This document shows, one piece after another, positions 53,174-62,356 of a stretch of DNA of 64,000 bases. Origin of the DNA: Caproiciproducens sp. CPB-2 (GTDB taxonomy: Bacteria; Bacillota; Clostridia; Oscillospirales; Acutalibacteraceae); NCBI RefSeq assembly GCF_036287215.1, contig NZ_CP142860.1:2170001-2234000 (forward strand), written 5' to 3'. The notes beneath the pieces were generated by a model. It was not told where the DNA came from. It was given only the letters and a program-made list of their open reading frames with translations, and did no database searches. A program made the translations under genes and the position numbers. How positions within the stretch are numbered: position 1 is the first letter of the stretch; the number at the start of each line of letters is the position of its first letter.

Positions 53174-53283
53174 GACATAACGCGAAGTGAAATAAGGTTA
53201 CTATGTTTGTGTGCCGTCTCCCCTATCTTCTGACCTTCTCCATTCTGTCTATGAAGCTCAGCTTAAACAAGGAGGTTCAATAT

Positions 53284-54198
53284 ATGGAGTCGGAAATTGA
53301 GGCAAAAAATTTCAGGACCACAGTGACGAAAGTTGCGTTGTGTCTGATTTTATCTGACGTCTTCATCCAGATGGTGTTGGCGCCAGTAGTTTATAAAATA
53401 ATTTTAGCGGCAGGCGGTACTACAAATGGGTTACCTTCCAGAGTCATATGGGTGGCTACTGGGTATATGTTTAACTTTCTTGTTGTTTTTCCGCTGATTG
53501 GAAAAATTCTACATATTCATTTACTGCACCTTTGGAATAGCGCTAAAGTTGACGTAAAGAATATGAAGTATTATATTCCAGTAGAATATACCTTTGCAGC
53601 TATTGGCCTGTTTTTGTTTTGTATACCCCTTTCTGCCCTGTTTCAGCGAGCCGGTCTTCAGTCACCATCACATTCTGAAATAGGTAGCAACGGGCCCTTT
53701 TTACTTACTATTTTGCTGATAGTCATTGGGGTTTTTATTGCTCCACTGTCAGAAGAAATACTTTGCAGGGGGCTGTTGCTTTCTGCTTTTGCTCCATATG
53801 GGAAATGTTTTGCTATCATCATGTCTTCTGTTTTTTTCTCACTCGGTCACGGAAATTTCACCCAACTCTTTCAAACATTTCTTTTTGGGCTTGTACTTGC
53901 ATATGTTACATTGGAAACCGGAAGTATAAAAAGCGCCTATATCCTGCACGTCATCAATAACGGTTTGACCTTAATTCCCAATACCATCGCCATTTATGTT
54001 ATTATTGCAATTTTAGGAGGCATTGGTATTTGGGTGCTGATAAAAAAGCGGCAGATGATTCTAAAAAACTTGCGTAAGGAGAAGGAAAATTTTGTTCCCG
54101 TGGAACATCGCATCCGCAGATTTTTTAGCAATCCATTGATGCTGTTCTATCTTATTTACTTGATCGCCAAGCTAATTCTTTCCGTGCAGCCGTTATGA
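53284..54198 (+). CDS. CPBP-family intramembrane metalloprotease
   Basis: About 304 residues with about eight helices. The catalytic EExxxR motif is LSEEILCRGLLL (near 157), followed by FSLGHGNFTQ (His near 188) and a further LHVINN (His). Members process CAAX-type or bacteriocin-related substrates or confer bacteriocin self-immunity. The start at MESEIEAKN has AAGGAGG 8 bp upstream; the longer frame is rejected. The preceding exported protein is a possible partner. Confidence 0.85.
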   Translation: MESEIEAKNFRTTVTKVALCLILSDVFIQMVLAPVVYKIILAAGGTTNGLPSRVIWVATGYMFNFLVVFPLIGKILHIHLLHLWNSAKVDVKNMKYYIPVEYTFAAIGLFLFCIPLSALFQRAGLQSPSHSEIGSNGPFLLTILLIVIGVFIAPLSEEILCRGLLLSAFAPYGKCFAIIMSSVFFSLGHGNFTQLFQTFLFGLVLAYVTLETGSIKSAYILHVINNGLTLIPNTIAIYVIIAILGGIGIWVLIKKRQMILKNLRKEKENFVPVEHRIRRFFSNPLMLFYLIYLIAKLILSVQPL

Positions 54199-54407
54199 TT
54201 TTCTGTTTTATATACGAATCTTCCGATATATACCACCCAAGGAAAAATCGAGGGCATCTCCATCCTTGACTCTCGGGGTACATTAGCAGCCGCTTATGGG
54301 TTGAAACGAATCGCTTTCTGCAGGAGAATTCCGAGATCCAGCCCAGCTACGGCCGTTGTTCCGCCCAGCCGTGCCGGAATGTGAAATATCAAAAAGAAGG
54401 TGTAGCA

Positions 54408-55172
54408 ATGGAAAACATCATCACCGTAACAGCGGACAACATTGATCGCGAGCATATCTGCTGCGCCATCTCCGACAAGAAGGGCGAAACCTGTGTATCC
54501 TCCAAAAAGGCGTGGATGAGAGAACGCTTTGCGGATGGCCTGGTGTTCCGGAAGCTAAATGTCCGGGGGAAGGTGTTTATTGAGTACATCCCCGCAGAGA
54601 AGGCATGGTGCCCCATCGGTGCACCGGGGTATATGCACGTCAACTGCTTTTGGGTTTCGGGGCAGTATAAGGGAAAGGGCTACGCCGACCGTCTGTTGGA
54701 GGAGTGCATTCAGGATGCCAAATCCAAAGGCTGCTGCGGCCTCACTGTTGTCGCCTCGGAGAAAAAACGTCCATTCCTGTCCGACCCGGATTATCTGAAA
54801 CACAAAGGCTTTTCAGCTGCCGATACCGCTGCGCCCTTTTTTGTTCTCTACTGCCTGCCGTTTACCGGGAACGCTCCTGTTCCGAGGTTCAGGGACTGCG
54901 CAAAGCAGGGCAAAATCGCCGAAAAGGGCATGGTGCTGTACTACACCAACCAGTGTCCGCACACCGACAAATATGTGCCGATCATCGTCAGCCTTGCGAA
55001 GGAACGCGGAGCGGAAATCAGCGTCCACAAGATCGCGACGACCGGGCAGGCACAATCTGCCCCCACGCCCTTTACCACCTACAGCTTTTTCTATGACGGC
55101 AAGTTTGTGACCAACGAGATTTTGGGACCGGCAAAATTTGAAAAATTTCTCGATCAGAGGAACTTTAGCTGA
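54408..55172 (+). CDS. YoaP-type N-acetyltransferase
   Basis: About 254 residues. An N-terminal GNAT domain (about 1-150) has the acetyl-CoA loop FWVSGQYKGKGYADRLLEE near 85-100. A C-terminal YoaP domain (about 180-245) has VLYYTNQCPHTDKYVPI. Both parts are known from B. subtilis YoaP, whose substrate is unknown. The ATG has GAAGGTG upstream. A terminator follows. Confidence 0.85.
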   Translation: MENIITVTADNIDREHICCAISDKKGETCVSSKKAWMRERFADGLVFRKLNVRGKVFIEYIPAEKAWCPIGAPGYMHVNCFWVSGQYKGKGYADRLLEECIQDAKSKGCCGLTVVASEKKRPFLSDPDYLKHKGFSAADTAAPFFVLYCLPFTGNAPVPRFRDCAKQGKIAEKGMVLYYTNQCPHTDKYVPIIVSLAKERGAEISVHKIATTGQAQSAPTPFTTYSFFYDGKFVTNEILGPAKFEKFLDQRNFS

Positions 55173-55184
55173 TGACAGCAAATT

Positions 55185-55221
55185 ATCCCCGCTGGCCTAT
55201 TGGCTGACGGGGATTTTTTTA
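55185..55221 (+). terminator. Terminator after the YoaP-type gene
   Basis: ATCCCCG/CGGGGAT stem with a 16-nt loop and a run of seven T. Confidence 0.8.
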
Positions 55222-55356
55222 TTTCTAAGGATATATGTAAAAAAGATTACAAAAAGATTACAATTGTTAACAAAATGTTTGCATTTTTATGATTTAATAG
55301 TAAAGAAATCAATCGGGTCGGGATACGGGCCAATTGCAGGTTTAGGAGGTGCTTTT

Positions 55357-56844
55357 TTGTCGTTCATCTCGCTGGAGTTTTTTCTGTTCTTTTCTGTCTC
55401 GACGGTGGTATATTTTGTCCTCCCCCACAAATTCCGGTGGATTTGGCTGCTCGCGGCCAGTTATTTTTTTTACATGTGTTATCATCCGTGGTACGCCATC
55501 TTTCTGGGCGTTTCCACGCTGGTCACCTACGCGAGCGGGTTGCTGATCGGGGAATCCGCCCGGCTGGCGGATCCCGGCAGAGCGGCGCGGCAGAAGAAAA
55601 TCTGGGTCGCCCTGAGCTTCTTCATCAATATCGGTATTTTATCCGTCTTCAAATATCTGAACCTGTTCAGTCAGATCGGCGCGGGCATCCTTTCCCTGAC
55701 GGGTGTTCCCGTGGCCGCGGCGCATTTCGACCTGCTGCTGCCGGTGGGAATCTCCTTCTACACCTTTCAGGCTCTGAGCTACACCGTGGACGTTTACAGA
55801 GGGGACGTTCCGCCGGAACGGCATCTGGGAAAATACGCGCTGTTTGTTTCCTTCTTCCCGCAGATCACTTCCGGCCCGATCGAGAAATCGAAGAACTTCC
55901 TCCGCCAGCTGGACGAGGTACATATTTTTGATTACGACCGGGCCAGAAGAGGCGTCCTGCTGATGCTGTGGGGCTATTTTCAGAAAATGGTCGTAGCGGA
56001 CCGGCTCGGAGTTCTGGTTGATACGGTATACGGAAAGCCGGCGCAGTACTACGGACTCGCCTCCATCGTTGCCGTCGTCTTTTACACGTTCCAGATCTAC
56101 TGCGATTTTGCCGGCTATACCAATATCGCCATCGGTGCGGCGGAAGTGATGGGCTTCCGGCTGACCACCAATTTCGACCGGCCGTATTTTTCAAGGTCGA
56201 TTCAGGAGTTCTGGCGGCGCTGGCATATTTCGCTGGGCTCCTGGTTCAAGGATTACCTGTATATCCCGCTCGGCGGGAGCCGGTGCTCCGCGTTCCGCCG
56301 CTGCCTGAATCTGATGACCGTGTTTGTGGTCTGCGGCCTCTGGCACGGGGATTCTGTCAACTTTCTGATCTGGGGCGCCCTGCACGGGTTTTATCAGGTG
56401 GTCGGGCTGCTGTCGAAGCGGCTGAGAAAAAATGCCCGGGAGCGCTTGGGAATCGGCGAGAGTTCCGCCTGGTACCGGGCTTTGCAGACCGCCTTCACCT
56501 TTTTACTGGTCAGCTTTGCATGGATCTTTTTCCGCGCGGAAACGCTGCCCGACGCGGCCGCGATGATCGGGAATCTGTTCCGGTTTAATCCGGCGTCCCT
56601 GTGGGACGGCTCCCTTTTCAGCCTCGGCCTCACGCAGCCGGAATTTCTGGCCGCGGTCCTTGGGATTCTCGTCGTGGCAGCGGTGGACTTTATAAAAAGG
56701 AAATGGGACCTGCGCAGCGCCGTGCTGGGCAGCAATGCCGCGGTGCGGTGGTCGGTGTATCTGACAGCCGCCCTGACGCTGGCCGTCTTCGGCACTTACG
56801 GGTCGGAATATAACGCCCAGCAGTTTATTTATAGCAAGTTTTAG
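55357..56844 (+). CDS. MBOAT-family O-acyltransferase (AlgI/DltB-like)
   Basis: About 495 residues starting at TTG, with AGGAGG 7 bp upstream; a longer frame runs over the preceding terminator. About 10-12 helices. MBOAT motifs: FFPQITSGPIEKS (near 167), RSIQEFWRRWHISLGSW, and the catalytic His in GLWHGDSVNF (near 330) with a second His in WGALHGF. Such proteins move acetyl or other acyl groups across the membrane to a partner that modifies a surface polymer; the SGNH protein downstream is that partner. Confidence 0.92.
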   Translation: MSFISLEFFLFFSVSTVVYFVLPHKFRWIWLLAASYFFYMCYHPWYAIFLGVSTLVTYASGLLIGESARLADPGRAARQKKIWVALSFFINIGILSVFKYLNLFSQIGAGILSLTGVPVAAAHFDLLLPVGISFYTFQALSYTVDVYRGDVPPERHLGKYALFVSFFPQITSGPIEKSKNFLRQLDEVHIFDYDRARRGVLLMLWGYFQKMVVADRLGVLVDTVYGKPAQYYGLASIVAVVFYTFQIYCDFAGYTNIAIGAAEVMGFRLTTNFDRPYFSRSIQEFWRRWHISLGSWFKDYLYIPLGGSRCSAFRRCLNLMTVFVVCGLWHGDSVNFLIWGALHGFYQVVGLLSKRLRKNARERLGIGESSAWYRALQTAFTFLLVSFAWIFFRAETLPDAAAMIGNLFRFNPASLWDGSLFSLGLTQPEFLAAVLGILVVAAVDFIKRKWDLRSAVLGSNAAVRWSVYLTAALTLAVFGTYGSEYNAQQFIYSKF

Positions 56845-57090
56845 GCCCGTTCGCAAATCAGGAGCTGGACGATTCACGTCCGACCGCGTCAAAAATGCCC
56901 GGCATACGGGCAGGCTGAACCTGCATGCCCGTTTCGCACATCGCTTGCTTTGAAGCGTATTCAAAGCGAGGAATACAGAAAACCCGTATGGAATAGGCTA
57001 TCAACGTGAGCACCGTAGGCGGGTAAGGCACTTTGTGTCTGAAAATCCGTCAATTTTCAATTTACGAACAAAGCCAAGTGGAGGAAACGA

Positions 57091-58113
57091 ATGCGTAAAA
57101 AAATCATTGGAAAAAGTTTGCTTTTTACTGCCCTGCTGGTTGTTCTTCTCGCCGGGCTCAGCCCGATCTTCGTTTACAAAACGGAGCACCGGGCAAAGCT
57201 GGAAGAGGGCCTGTACCTGTCCGACGACCAGTACGACGTTGTTTTTATGGGTTCCAGCCATATGAACGGCGGGCTGGACCCAAACGTCATCTGGAACCAG
57301 CAGGGCATCACCAGCTTTAATTATGCAACGGGTGGGCAGCCGCTTGATGTGACCTACTACTTATTAAAAGAAGTCTTAAAGACGCACAAGAGTCCTCTTG
57401 TCGTTGTGGACTTATTTTATCTTGGCATGACAACCCAATACGGGGAATCCGGGTTAATCAGCAACACGGTGGACAATATGCAATTTTCAGAAAATAAGCT
57501 GGAGACCATCTGGAACTGCGTCCCTCCGCAGGACCGAATTGCGTATCTCCTGCCGGTCCTGAAATATCATTTCAGATGGTCGTCCCTGCAGAAGAAGGAT
57601 TTCGGTTTCGACGTCGCGCCTCTTTACTACTCAAAGGGGTTTGCAGCCGGGACCGACCGGTACGGTAAACCGAATTCCGAGTGGAAGACTACGGACAACC
57701 GGATCGATATTCCGGAAAAGTCCCTGGAATACCTGAATAAAATTATCGATCTGTCAAAGACGGAGAACTTTGACCTCATTTTTATAAACATGCCCTGCGA
57801 CTACAGCGAAGCTGAAAAAGAAAGCGATTGGGTGAACGACTGCGAGGCTCTGTTCAACACGGTCGCGGATGTGGCGGAGGAAAACGGGATTCCGTTCCTC
57901 GATTTCTATGATAAGAAGGACGAGGTCGGGCTGGACTTTGCGAACGACATGAACAATGCGGGGCATCTTAACCTTTGGGGCGCGTACAAAATCAGTTCTT
58001 ACTTCGGGAATTATCTCGCTCAGAATTATGATCTGGAAGACCATCGGTCGGACAGCGCTTACGCGCAGTGGAATGAGGATTATCAGTACTCCCAGGCCGC
58101 TTCGGTCACATGA
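57091..58113 (+). CDS. SGNH-like surface protein, acyltransfer partner of the MBOAT protein
   Basis: A 340-residue protein with one N-terminal anchor (about 8-30) and an outer domain. GSSHMNGG (near 53) looks like SGNH block I with Ser as nucleophile, and NNAGHLNLWG (near 290) carries a Asp/His-type end block. It resembles the AlgX/AlgJ/DltD-style partners of MBOAT proteins. The 246-bp gap after the MBOAT gene is longer than usual within an operon, but the order is standard. Polymer target unknown. Confidence 0.78.
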   Translation: MRKKIIGKSLLFTALLVVLLAGLSPIFVYKTEHRAKLEEGLYLSDDQYDVVFMGSSHMNGGLDPNVIWNQQGITSFNYATGGQPLDVTYYLLKEVLKTHKSPLVVVDLFYLGMTTQYGESGLISNTVDNMQFSENKLETIWNCVPPQDRIAYLLPVLKYHFRWSSLQKKDFGFDVAPLYYSKGFAAGTDRYGKPNSEWKTTDNRIDIPEKSLEYLNKIIDLSKTENFDLIFINMPCDYSEAEKESDWVNDCEALFNTVADVAEENGIPFLDFYDKKDEVGLDFANDMNNAGHLNLWGAYKISSYFGNYLAQNYDLEDHRSDSAYAQWNEDYQYSQAASVT

Positions 58114-58166
58114 GTCCGAATTATACCGCTGTGCCGGGTCTGCCCCTGCTCAATCGATAAAAATTG

Positions 58167-58205
58167 TGCCCTCCTGACCATGACGGCCGGGAGGGCATTT
58201 TTATT
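58167..58205. terminator. Bidirectional terminator between the SGNH and glycosyltransferase genes
   Basis: TGCCCTCC/GGAGGGCA stem followed by TTTTTATTTT on the plus strand and by CAATTTTTATCG on the minus strand, so it serves both convergent genes. Confidence 0.88.
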
Positions 58206-58263
58206 TTAAACCGTAGAATGTACCTCGGCATTACATCGGCCACTTGGCCCGATGTGAGAATGG

Positions 58264-59511
58264 TCATTTATCCGCAAGTATTTTTTCGATAATTTCCACG
58301 GCAGCATGAACACCATTTTCAGCTCTTAACCGTTCTCCGATTTGGGCGGCTTTTTCTTTCATACGATGATTGCCGACAGCTTCCATGATTGCATTTGAAT
58401 AGTTCTCCACCGTAAGCTCTTTAGTCCAAATCGGTTTCGTTCCTATGCCTAACTCAAACAGCCTGTTTCCCCAAAAAGGCTGGTCGCCGCCAAAAGGAAC
58501 GATCACACTTGGCACGCCGGCGCGTACACCGGCGGCGGTTGTCCCTGCACCGCCATGATGAGAGACAGCCGCCATACGCTTAAACAACCATTCATGCGGG
58601 ATATTGCCTATTTGCATAACATTGTCCGACAGCTTAACGCCTTTCAGGCTGCGCCAGCCTGATGACAAGAGGGCACGCTGCCCCGTATTTGCAATGCTTT
58701 CCAAAACGATATGAAGTATCCGGTCGAAATCCCCGCCAACCGTACTGCCGAAACCTATGTATATCGGTTTGGTTCCATTGCTAAGAAAGTTTGCCAGTTT
58801 TTCATCCGGTACCCAATTTTCTGTGCTTTCCCGAATCCAGAATCCGGTCAAATAACAATCCTTGCTCCATTCTTTAGGCTTTGGCACGAGCACAGGGCTG
58901 AACGGATAGAGCGTAGGAATCGTTTCTCCATTCATTCTACGATATGGAAACTCAAAAAGCCTGATTTTCCTCAACCCCATCTCAGAGCGCCAATCGTTTA
59001 GCAATGACCTTGTTGCGTTTGACCAGAGAAGATCACCGCCCCAAAAAGTCAGCCTGTTATACGCTCTTCCTAATGGCAGAAGGGGCGCTGTCATTGCAGG
59101 AAATTCACCTGTAGGGTCAATGGGGCAAAACGGTACGCGAAAACAGGGAATCTTTAATTTCTCTCCCACATGGTAAGCAACGCTTCCAAGAAGGCTGTAT
59201 AAGATAGCGTCTGCGCCGGTACAGGCGGTTTCAATATTCGACAAAAATTCCTCTTTGACCGGATTCAGTAAATATTTTAAGTTGCTGAAATACTCAAAAG
59301 ATGAAACCTGTTCTCCAATCAACCGCCTCATGACCTCCCTGGCATCACCGGCCATAGGCGCATACTCAAATCCTTCTTTTTCTATTACATCCTGAAAAAC
59401 ATGCATGGCGCAGATACGAACCCTATGCCCTCGATCCAGCAATCCTTTCCCCAACGCAAGAAATGGCTGCACATCACCCCTTGAGCCAATCGTCACGATT
59501 GTAAATTTCAT
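58264..59511 (-). CDS. GT1-family glycosyltransferase (UGT/macrolide-type)
   Basis: A 415-residue GT-B enzyme. IGSRGDVQPFLALGKGL at the N-terminus is the acceptor-side signature of sterol- and macrolide-type glycosyltransferases, and the donor motif is SHHGGAGTTAAGVRAGVP (near 320) with PFGGDQPFWGNR. No signal peptide, so intracellular. Together with a TetR gene 13 bp upstream it forms an operon of inducible type, which suggests modification of a toxic or secondary compound. The acceptor is unknown. Confidence 0.88.
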   Translation of the reverse strand: MKFTIVTIGSRGDVQPFLALGKGLLDRGHRVRICAMHVFQDVIEKEGFEYAPMAGDAREVMRRLIGEQVSSFEYFSNLKYLLNPVKEEFLSNIETACTGADAILYSLLGSVAYHVGEKLKIPCFRVPFCPIDPTGEFPAMTAPLLPLGRAYNRLTFWGGDLLWSNATRSLLNDWRSEMGLRKIRLFEFPYRRMNGETIPTLYPFSPVLVPKPKEWSKDCYLTGFWIRESTENWVPDEKLANFLSNGTKPIYIGFGSTVGGDFDRILHIVLESIANTGQRALLSSGWRSLKGVKLSDNVMQIGNIPHEWLFKRMAAVSHHGGAGTTAAGVRAGVPSVIVPFGGDQPFWGNRLFELGIGTKPIWTKELTVENYSNAIMEAVGNHRMKEKAAQIGERLRAENGVHAAVEIIEKILADK

Positions 59512-59524
59512 TCCTCATTCCTCC

Positions 59525-60160
59525 TCAAGTATTGAATGAATGAACATCAAATAACTGTGCAAAGATCTGAGGAACAAATTGAGCATATTTTTCCGAATGG
59601 TGCTGTCCGTCATTCTCCCGGCCCTGGTGTGTCAGCGGCAGCATAGATGATAGAAAAACCTGCGCCATTATTTTGGTTCCTGCTTGCATAAGTAATGCTG
59701 TTTTTGGAATACAGCCAGACTTTAACCCTTGCCGGAGCAATTGATCAAGGGGGTCTATCAACGAAGAAATCACTTGACTGTCGATTAAATAATTGAAATA
59801 AGATACCCTCGGCGTATCCTGGTCAAAGTAAGCGTCAATTTTTTTGAAATCCTCTATCGCGTTTCGATAGATTGCCACGGACTTTCGCATCTTTTCAGCA
59901 TAGGTCAGATGGTCCTGCTCCAGCACTTCCATAATCTGTCCAATATACTGATTCATGTAATCCTGTACAACTGCTTCAAATATCTCATCCTTAGATTTAA
60001 AATAGTAATAAAAAACGCTTGGGGATAAAGCCCCGTCTTTGCCAACGGCATACAATATGTCCTGGATAGAAGTGTCGTTATATCCCTTTTCAAAGAAAAG
60101 AACGGCAGCTTGATTTATAAATTCTTTTCTTTTTATGTTTGGGTCTTTTTTAGGTCTCGC
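59525..60160 (-). CDS. TetR-family repressor
   Basis: About 211 residues: an N-terminal helix-turn-helix (FFEKGYNDTSIQDILYAVG, SPSVFYYYFKSKDEIF) and a variable ligand-binding domain. The start at MARPKKDP is preferred because GAGGAG lies 7 bp upstream. It is followed by the glycosyltransferase and preceded by a perfect palindrome, so autoregulation is expected. Confidence 0.9.
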   Translation of the reverse strand, partial: ARPKKDPNIKRKEFINQAAVLFFEKGYNDTSIQDILYAVGKDGALSPSVFYYYFKSKDEIFEAVVQDYMNQYIGQIMEVLEQDHLTYAEKMRKSVAIYRNAIEDFKKIDAYFDQDTPRVSYFNYLIDSQVISSLIDPLDQLLRQGLKSGCIPKTALLMQAGTKIMAQVFLSSMLPLTHQGRENDGQHHSEKYAQFVPQIFAQLFDVHSFNT

Positions 60161-60180
60161 CATACGACTGCTCCTCATTA

Positions 60181-60214
60181 TGATAGTTTATAGAATTTGT
60201 TCTATAAACTATCA
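60181..60214. promoter_or_regulatory. TetR-type operator of the repressor-glycosyltransferase operon
   Basis: Perfect 15-bp arms TGATAGTTTATAGAA and TTCTATAAACTATCA around a 4-bp centre, 20 bp upstream of the TetR start. TATAAA/TATAGA-like -10 sequences are inside the palindrome, so binding would hide the promoter. Confidence 0.85.
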
Positions 60215-60365
60215 TAAATCAGATTTTCGCTGATGTCAATGTCGCAAGTGCCCCTGTCTTCCCTTTTGCTCGTTTGCCAATGCCGAAACCTTTATTTTAT
60301 GAAGGAAAGTGTGTTATTATTAAAGTAAAGATAACTAAATTAAAATTCAGGTGAGAAGGGCAGTT

Positions 60366-60860
60366 ATGGGTATTACCGTTAGAGAATTTACACGTGAAGA
60401 TATTCCGGCTATGATTATAATTTGGAATGAGATCGTTGAGGACGGAATTGCTTTTCCTCAGACGGAGCTTTTGGAGGAAAAGAACGGCATGGAATTTTTT
60501 GAAAGCCAGTCTTTTACCGGGGTGGCAATTGAGCAGGAAACAGGTAACCTGGTCGGGCTGTATATCCTGCATCCAAACAATGTAGGCAGATGCGGGCATA
60601 TTTGTAACGCGAGCTATGCTGTAAAGGGCGATGAACGAGGAAAGAGAATCGGTGAGATTCTGGTTTTGCACTGTATTACTAAGGCGAAGGAAACTGGCTT
60701 TAAAATACTGCAGTTTAACGCTGTCGTAAGCACAAATACTGCAGCTCTCCATTTGTATAAAAAGCTGGGATTTGTCCAGCTTGGTGTCATTCCCGGGGGA
60801 TTTCTCATGAAAGACGGAAGCTATCAGGACATCATCCCGCATTATTATGTATTGCAATAA
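60366..60860 (+). CDS. GNAT-family N-acetyltransferase
   Basis: A 164-residue single domain with an N-terminal REFTREDIPAMIIIWNEIV, an acetyl-CoA loop VKGDERGKRIGEIL (near 93-106) and a C-terminal LYKKLGFVQLG. Start at MGITVREF with GAGAAGGG upstream. Substrate unknown. It diverges from the TetR gene. Confidence 0.88.
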   Translation: MGITVREFTREDIPAMIIIWNEIVEDGIAFPQTELLEEKNGMEFFESQSFTGVAIEQETGNLVGLYILHPNNVGRCGHICNASYAVKGDERGKRIGEILVLHCITKAKETGFKILQFNAVVSTNTAALHLYKKLGFVQLGVIPGGFLMKDGSYQDIIPHYYVLQ

Positions 60861-61058
60861 TAATGAAGGTCTTACCTATAACACCACGCAGGACCTGCGG
60901 TGGCATCCGAATCCGATTACCGACGCCGTTTGATGGATGGCCTATCCGCTAAGAGGCATGATGAGAGTGTTGCATGAACGGCCCTGTACGCCTGTGGTAT
61001 AATATAGATAAGAAAACTCTCAGCTTTGAGAGATAAAATGATTTCGGGAGTGACGGCA

Positions 61059-61652
61059 ATGGAGTATTCCATGATCAGGCAGAATTTTGAAAAGCATGGT
61101 TTTTCAACTCAGCTTTTTTCATCGAAAGAAGAAGCGAGCGATTATCTGGTGAACACCCTCCAGCGTCAAACGATTGGATTCGGTGGAAGCGCGACTCTGA
61201 AGGAAATGGGACTGTTTGAGGCTTTACAACAAAACAATGCCGTGGTATGGCACAATAAGGTGCCTTCCCGGGACGTCCGGCGCTTGGCCAACTGCGCAAA
61301 TATCTACATAACCAGTGCAAACGCCGTGACTGAGTCCGGAGAGATCGTCAATATCGACGCGACGGGAAATCGTGTTTCCATGACGGCTTTCGGTCCCGAA
61401 ACATGCTACTATATTGTGGGGAAAAATAAAATCACAGCAAATCTGAGTGACGCAATCTACCGCTGCAAGAACGTGGCCGCCCCGAAAAACGCCAAACGGA
61501 TGAACGCAAAAACCCCCTGCGCCAAAAATGCGGACAAATGCTATGATTGCAACAGCCCTGAGCGGATTTGCCGTATAACGACCATTATAGACCGTGCCCC
61601 GATGGGCATGAAGTGTGAAATCATCTTTATAGACCAGGAATTAGGGTTTTAG
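61059..61652 (+). CDS. LUD-domain protein (lactate-utilisation type)
   Basis: About 197 residues with the LUD fold (NFEKHGFSTQLFSSKEEA, IGFGGSATLKEMGL, ITSANAVTESGEIVNID). LutC-like proteins take part in L-lactate oxidation with LutA and LutB; these are not nearby, so the role is open. The C-terminal half has a cysteine-rich segment CAKNADKCYDCNSPERIC that could bind metal. Start at MEYSMIRQ, preceded by GGGAG. Confidence 0.8.
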   Translation: MEYSMIRQNFEKHGFSTQLFSSKEEASDYLVNTLQRQTIGFGGSATLKEMGLFEALQQNNAVVWHNKVPSRDVRRLANCANIYITSANAVTESGEIVNIDATGNRVSMTAFGPETCYYIVGKNKITANLSDAIYRCKNVAAPKNAKRMNAKTPCAKNADKCYDCNSPERICRITTIIDRAPMGMKCEIIFIDQELGF

Positions 61653-61759
61653 CAATGCCCATTTTGGGTATTCCCTGTTTTGGCGTTGATGGAGTGAAGG
61701 CCTTGAACCGCTGTGTTAAGAGAAACAAAAACAAAGAAAGCACAATCACCTGCACGAGT

Positions 61760-61800
61760 CCCGCTGTCTGCTGTTTTCCAGCAGACAGCGGGATTTCTTG
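61760..61800 (+). terminator. Terminator before the PadR operon
   Basis: A 14-bp perfect stem CCCGCTGTCTGCTG/CAGCAGACAGCGGG with a TTTTC loop, followed by ATTTCTTG. Confidence 0.85.
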
Positions 61801-61935
61801 ATATTAACGGTACAATCATAGAAGCAATGTGACAGGAAATACCAATACGTGAGGGGATAATATTTGCCGGCGTCCGGCGGACTGCTGTTTTTCATCCTGC
61901 GTTATAGATGGAATTCATTACTAAAGTAAGTGCTA

Positions 61936-61964
61936 TTGACAAAGCATCTATTCCGTGTTACTAT
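61936..61964 (+). promoter_or_regulatory. Promoter of the PadR-DrrAB operon
   Basis: TTGACA, 17-bp spacer, TACTAT. It overlaps an upstream GTG that would otherwise extend the PadR frame. Confidence 0.7.
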
Positions 61965-62023
61965 ATAGCAGTAATAAGTATCACTCCATACAAGTCATAC
62001 ATAATAGTAAAGAAGGGATTATA

Positions 62024-62356
62024 CTGGAAAACCTGACGGAAATGCTCAAAGGCGTGCTTGAGGGCTGCGTCCTTGAAATCATAAGCCGTAAAGAAACCTA
62101 CGGCTACGAAATCACGCGGCGGCTGAACGCCCTTGGCTTCACGGATGTTGTGGAGGGAACGGTGTACACCATCCTGCTCCGGCTTGAAAAAAGCAAGTTG
62201 GTAGAGATCACCAAAAAGCCCTCCGACCTGGGGCCGCCGCGAAAGTTTTTCGCGCTCAACGACGCGGGGCGCGAGGAACTGCGGAGGTTCTGGGAAAAAT
62301 GGGAATTTGTCGCGTCGAAAATCAACCAATTAAAGGAGGAGCAATCAGATGTCTGA
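62024..62356 (+). CDS. PadR-family regulator of the drug-efflux operon
   Basis: About 110 residues with the PadR winged helix (ILEIISRKETYGYEITRRL in part, then VVEGTVYTILLRLEKSKLV, PPRKFFALNDAGREEL). I place the start at a CTG (LENLTEMLKG) because AAGAAGGGA lies 5 bp upstream and relatives begin MENLTEMLKG; no ATG, GTG or TTG fits. ATG at 62042 is too far from the ribosome site. It probably represses its own operon and is relieved by a drug-like ligand. Confidence 0.78.
   Translation: MENLTEMLKGVLEGCVLEIISRKETYGYEITRRLNALGFTDVVEGTVYTILLRLEKSKLVEITKKPSDLGPPRKFFALNDAGREELRRFWEKWEFVASKINQLKEEQSDV

Noticed and set aside
61955..62356. Longer PadR protein from GTG at 61955
   Set aside because: The GTG lies within the promoter (between TTGACA and TACTAT), so it cannot be translated from that transcript.
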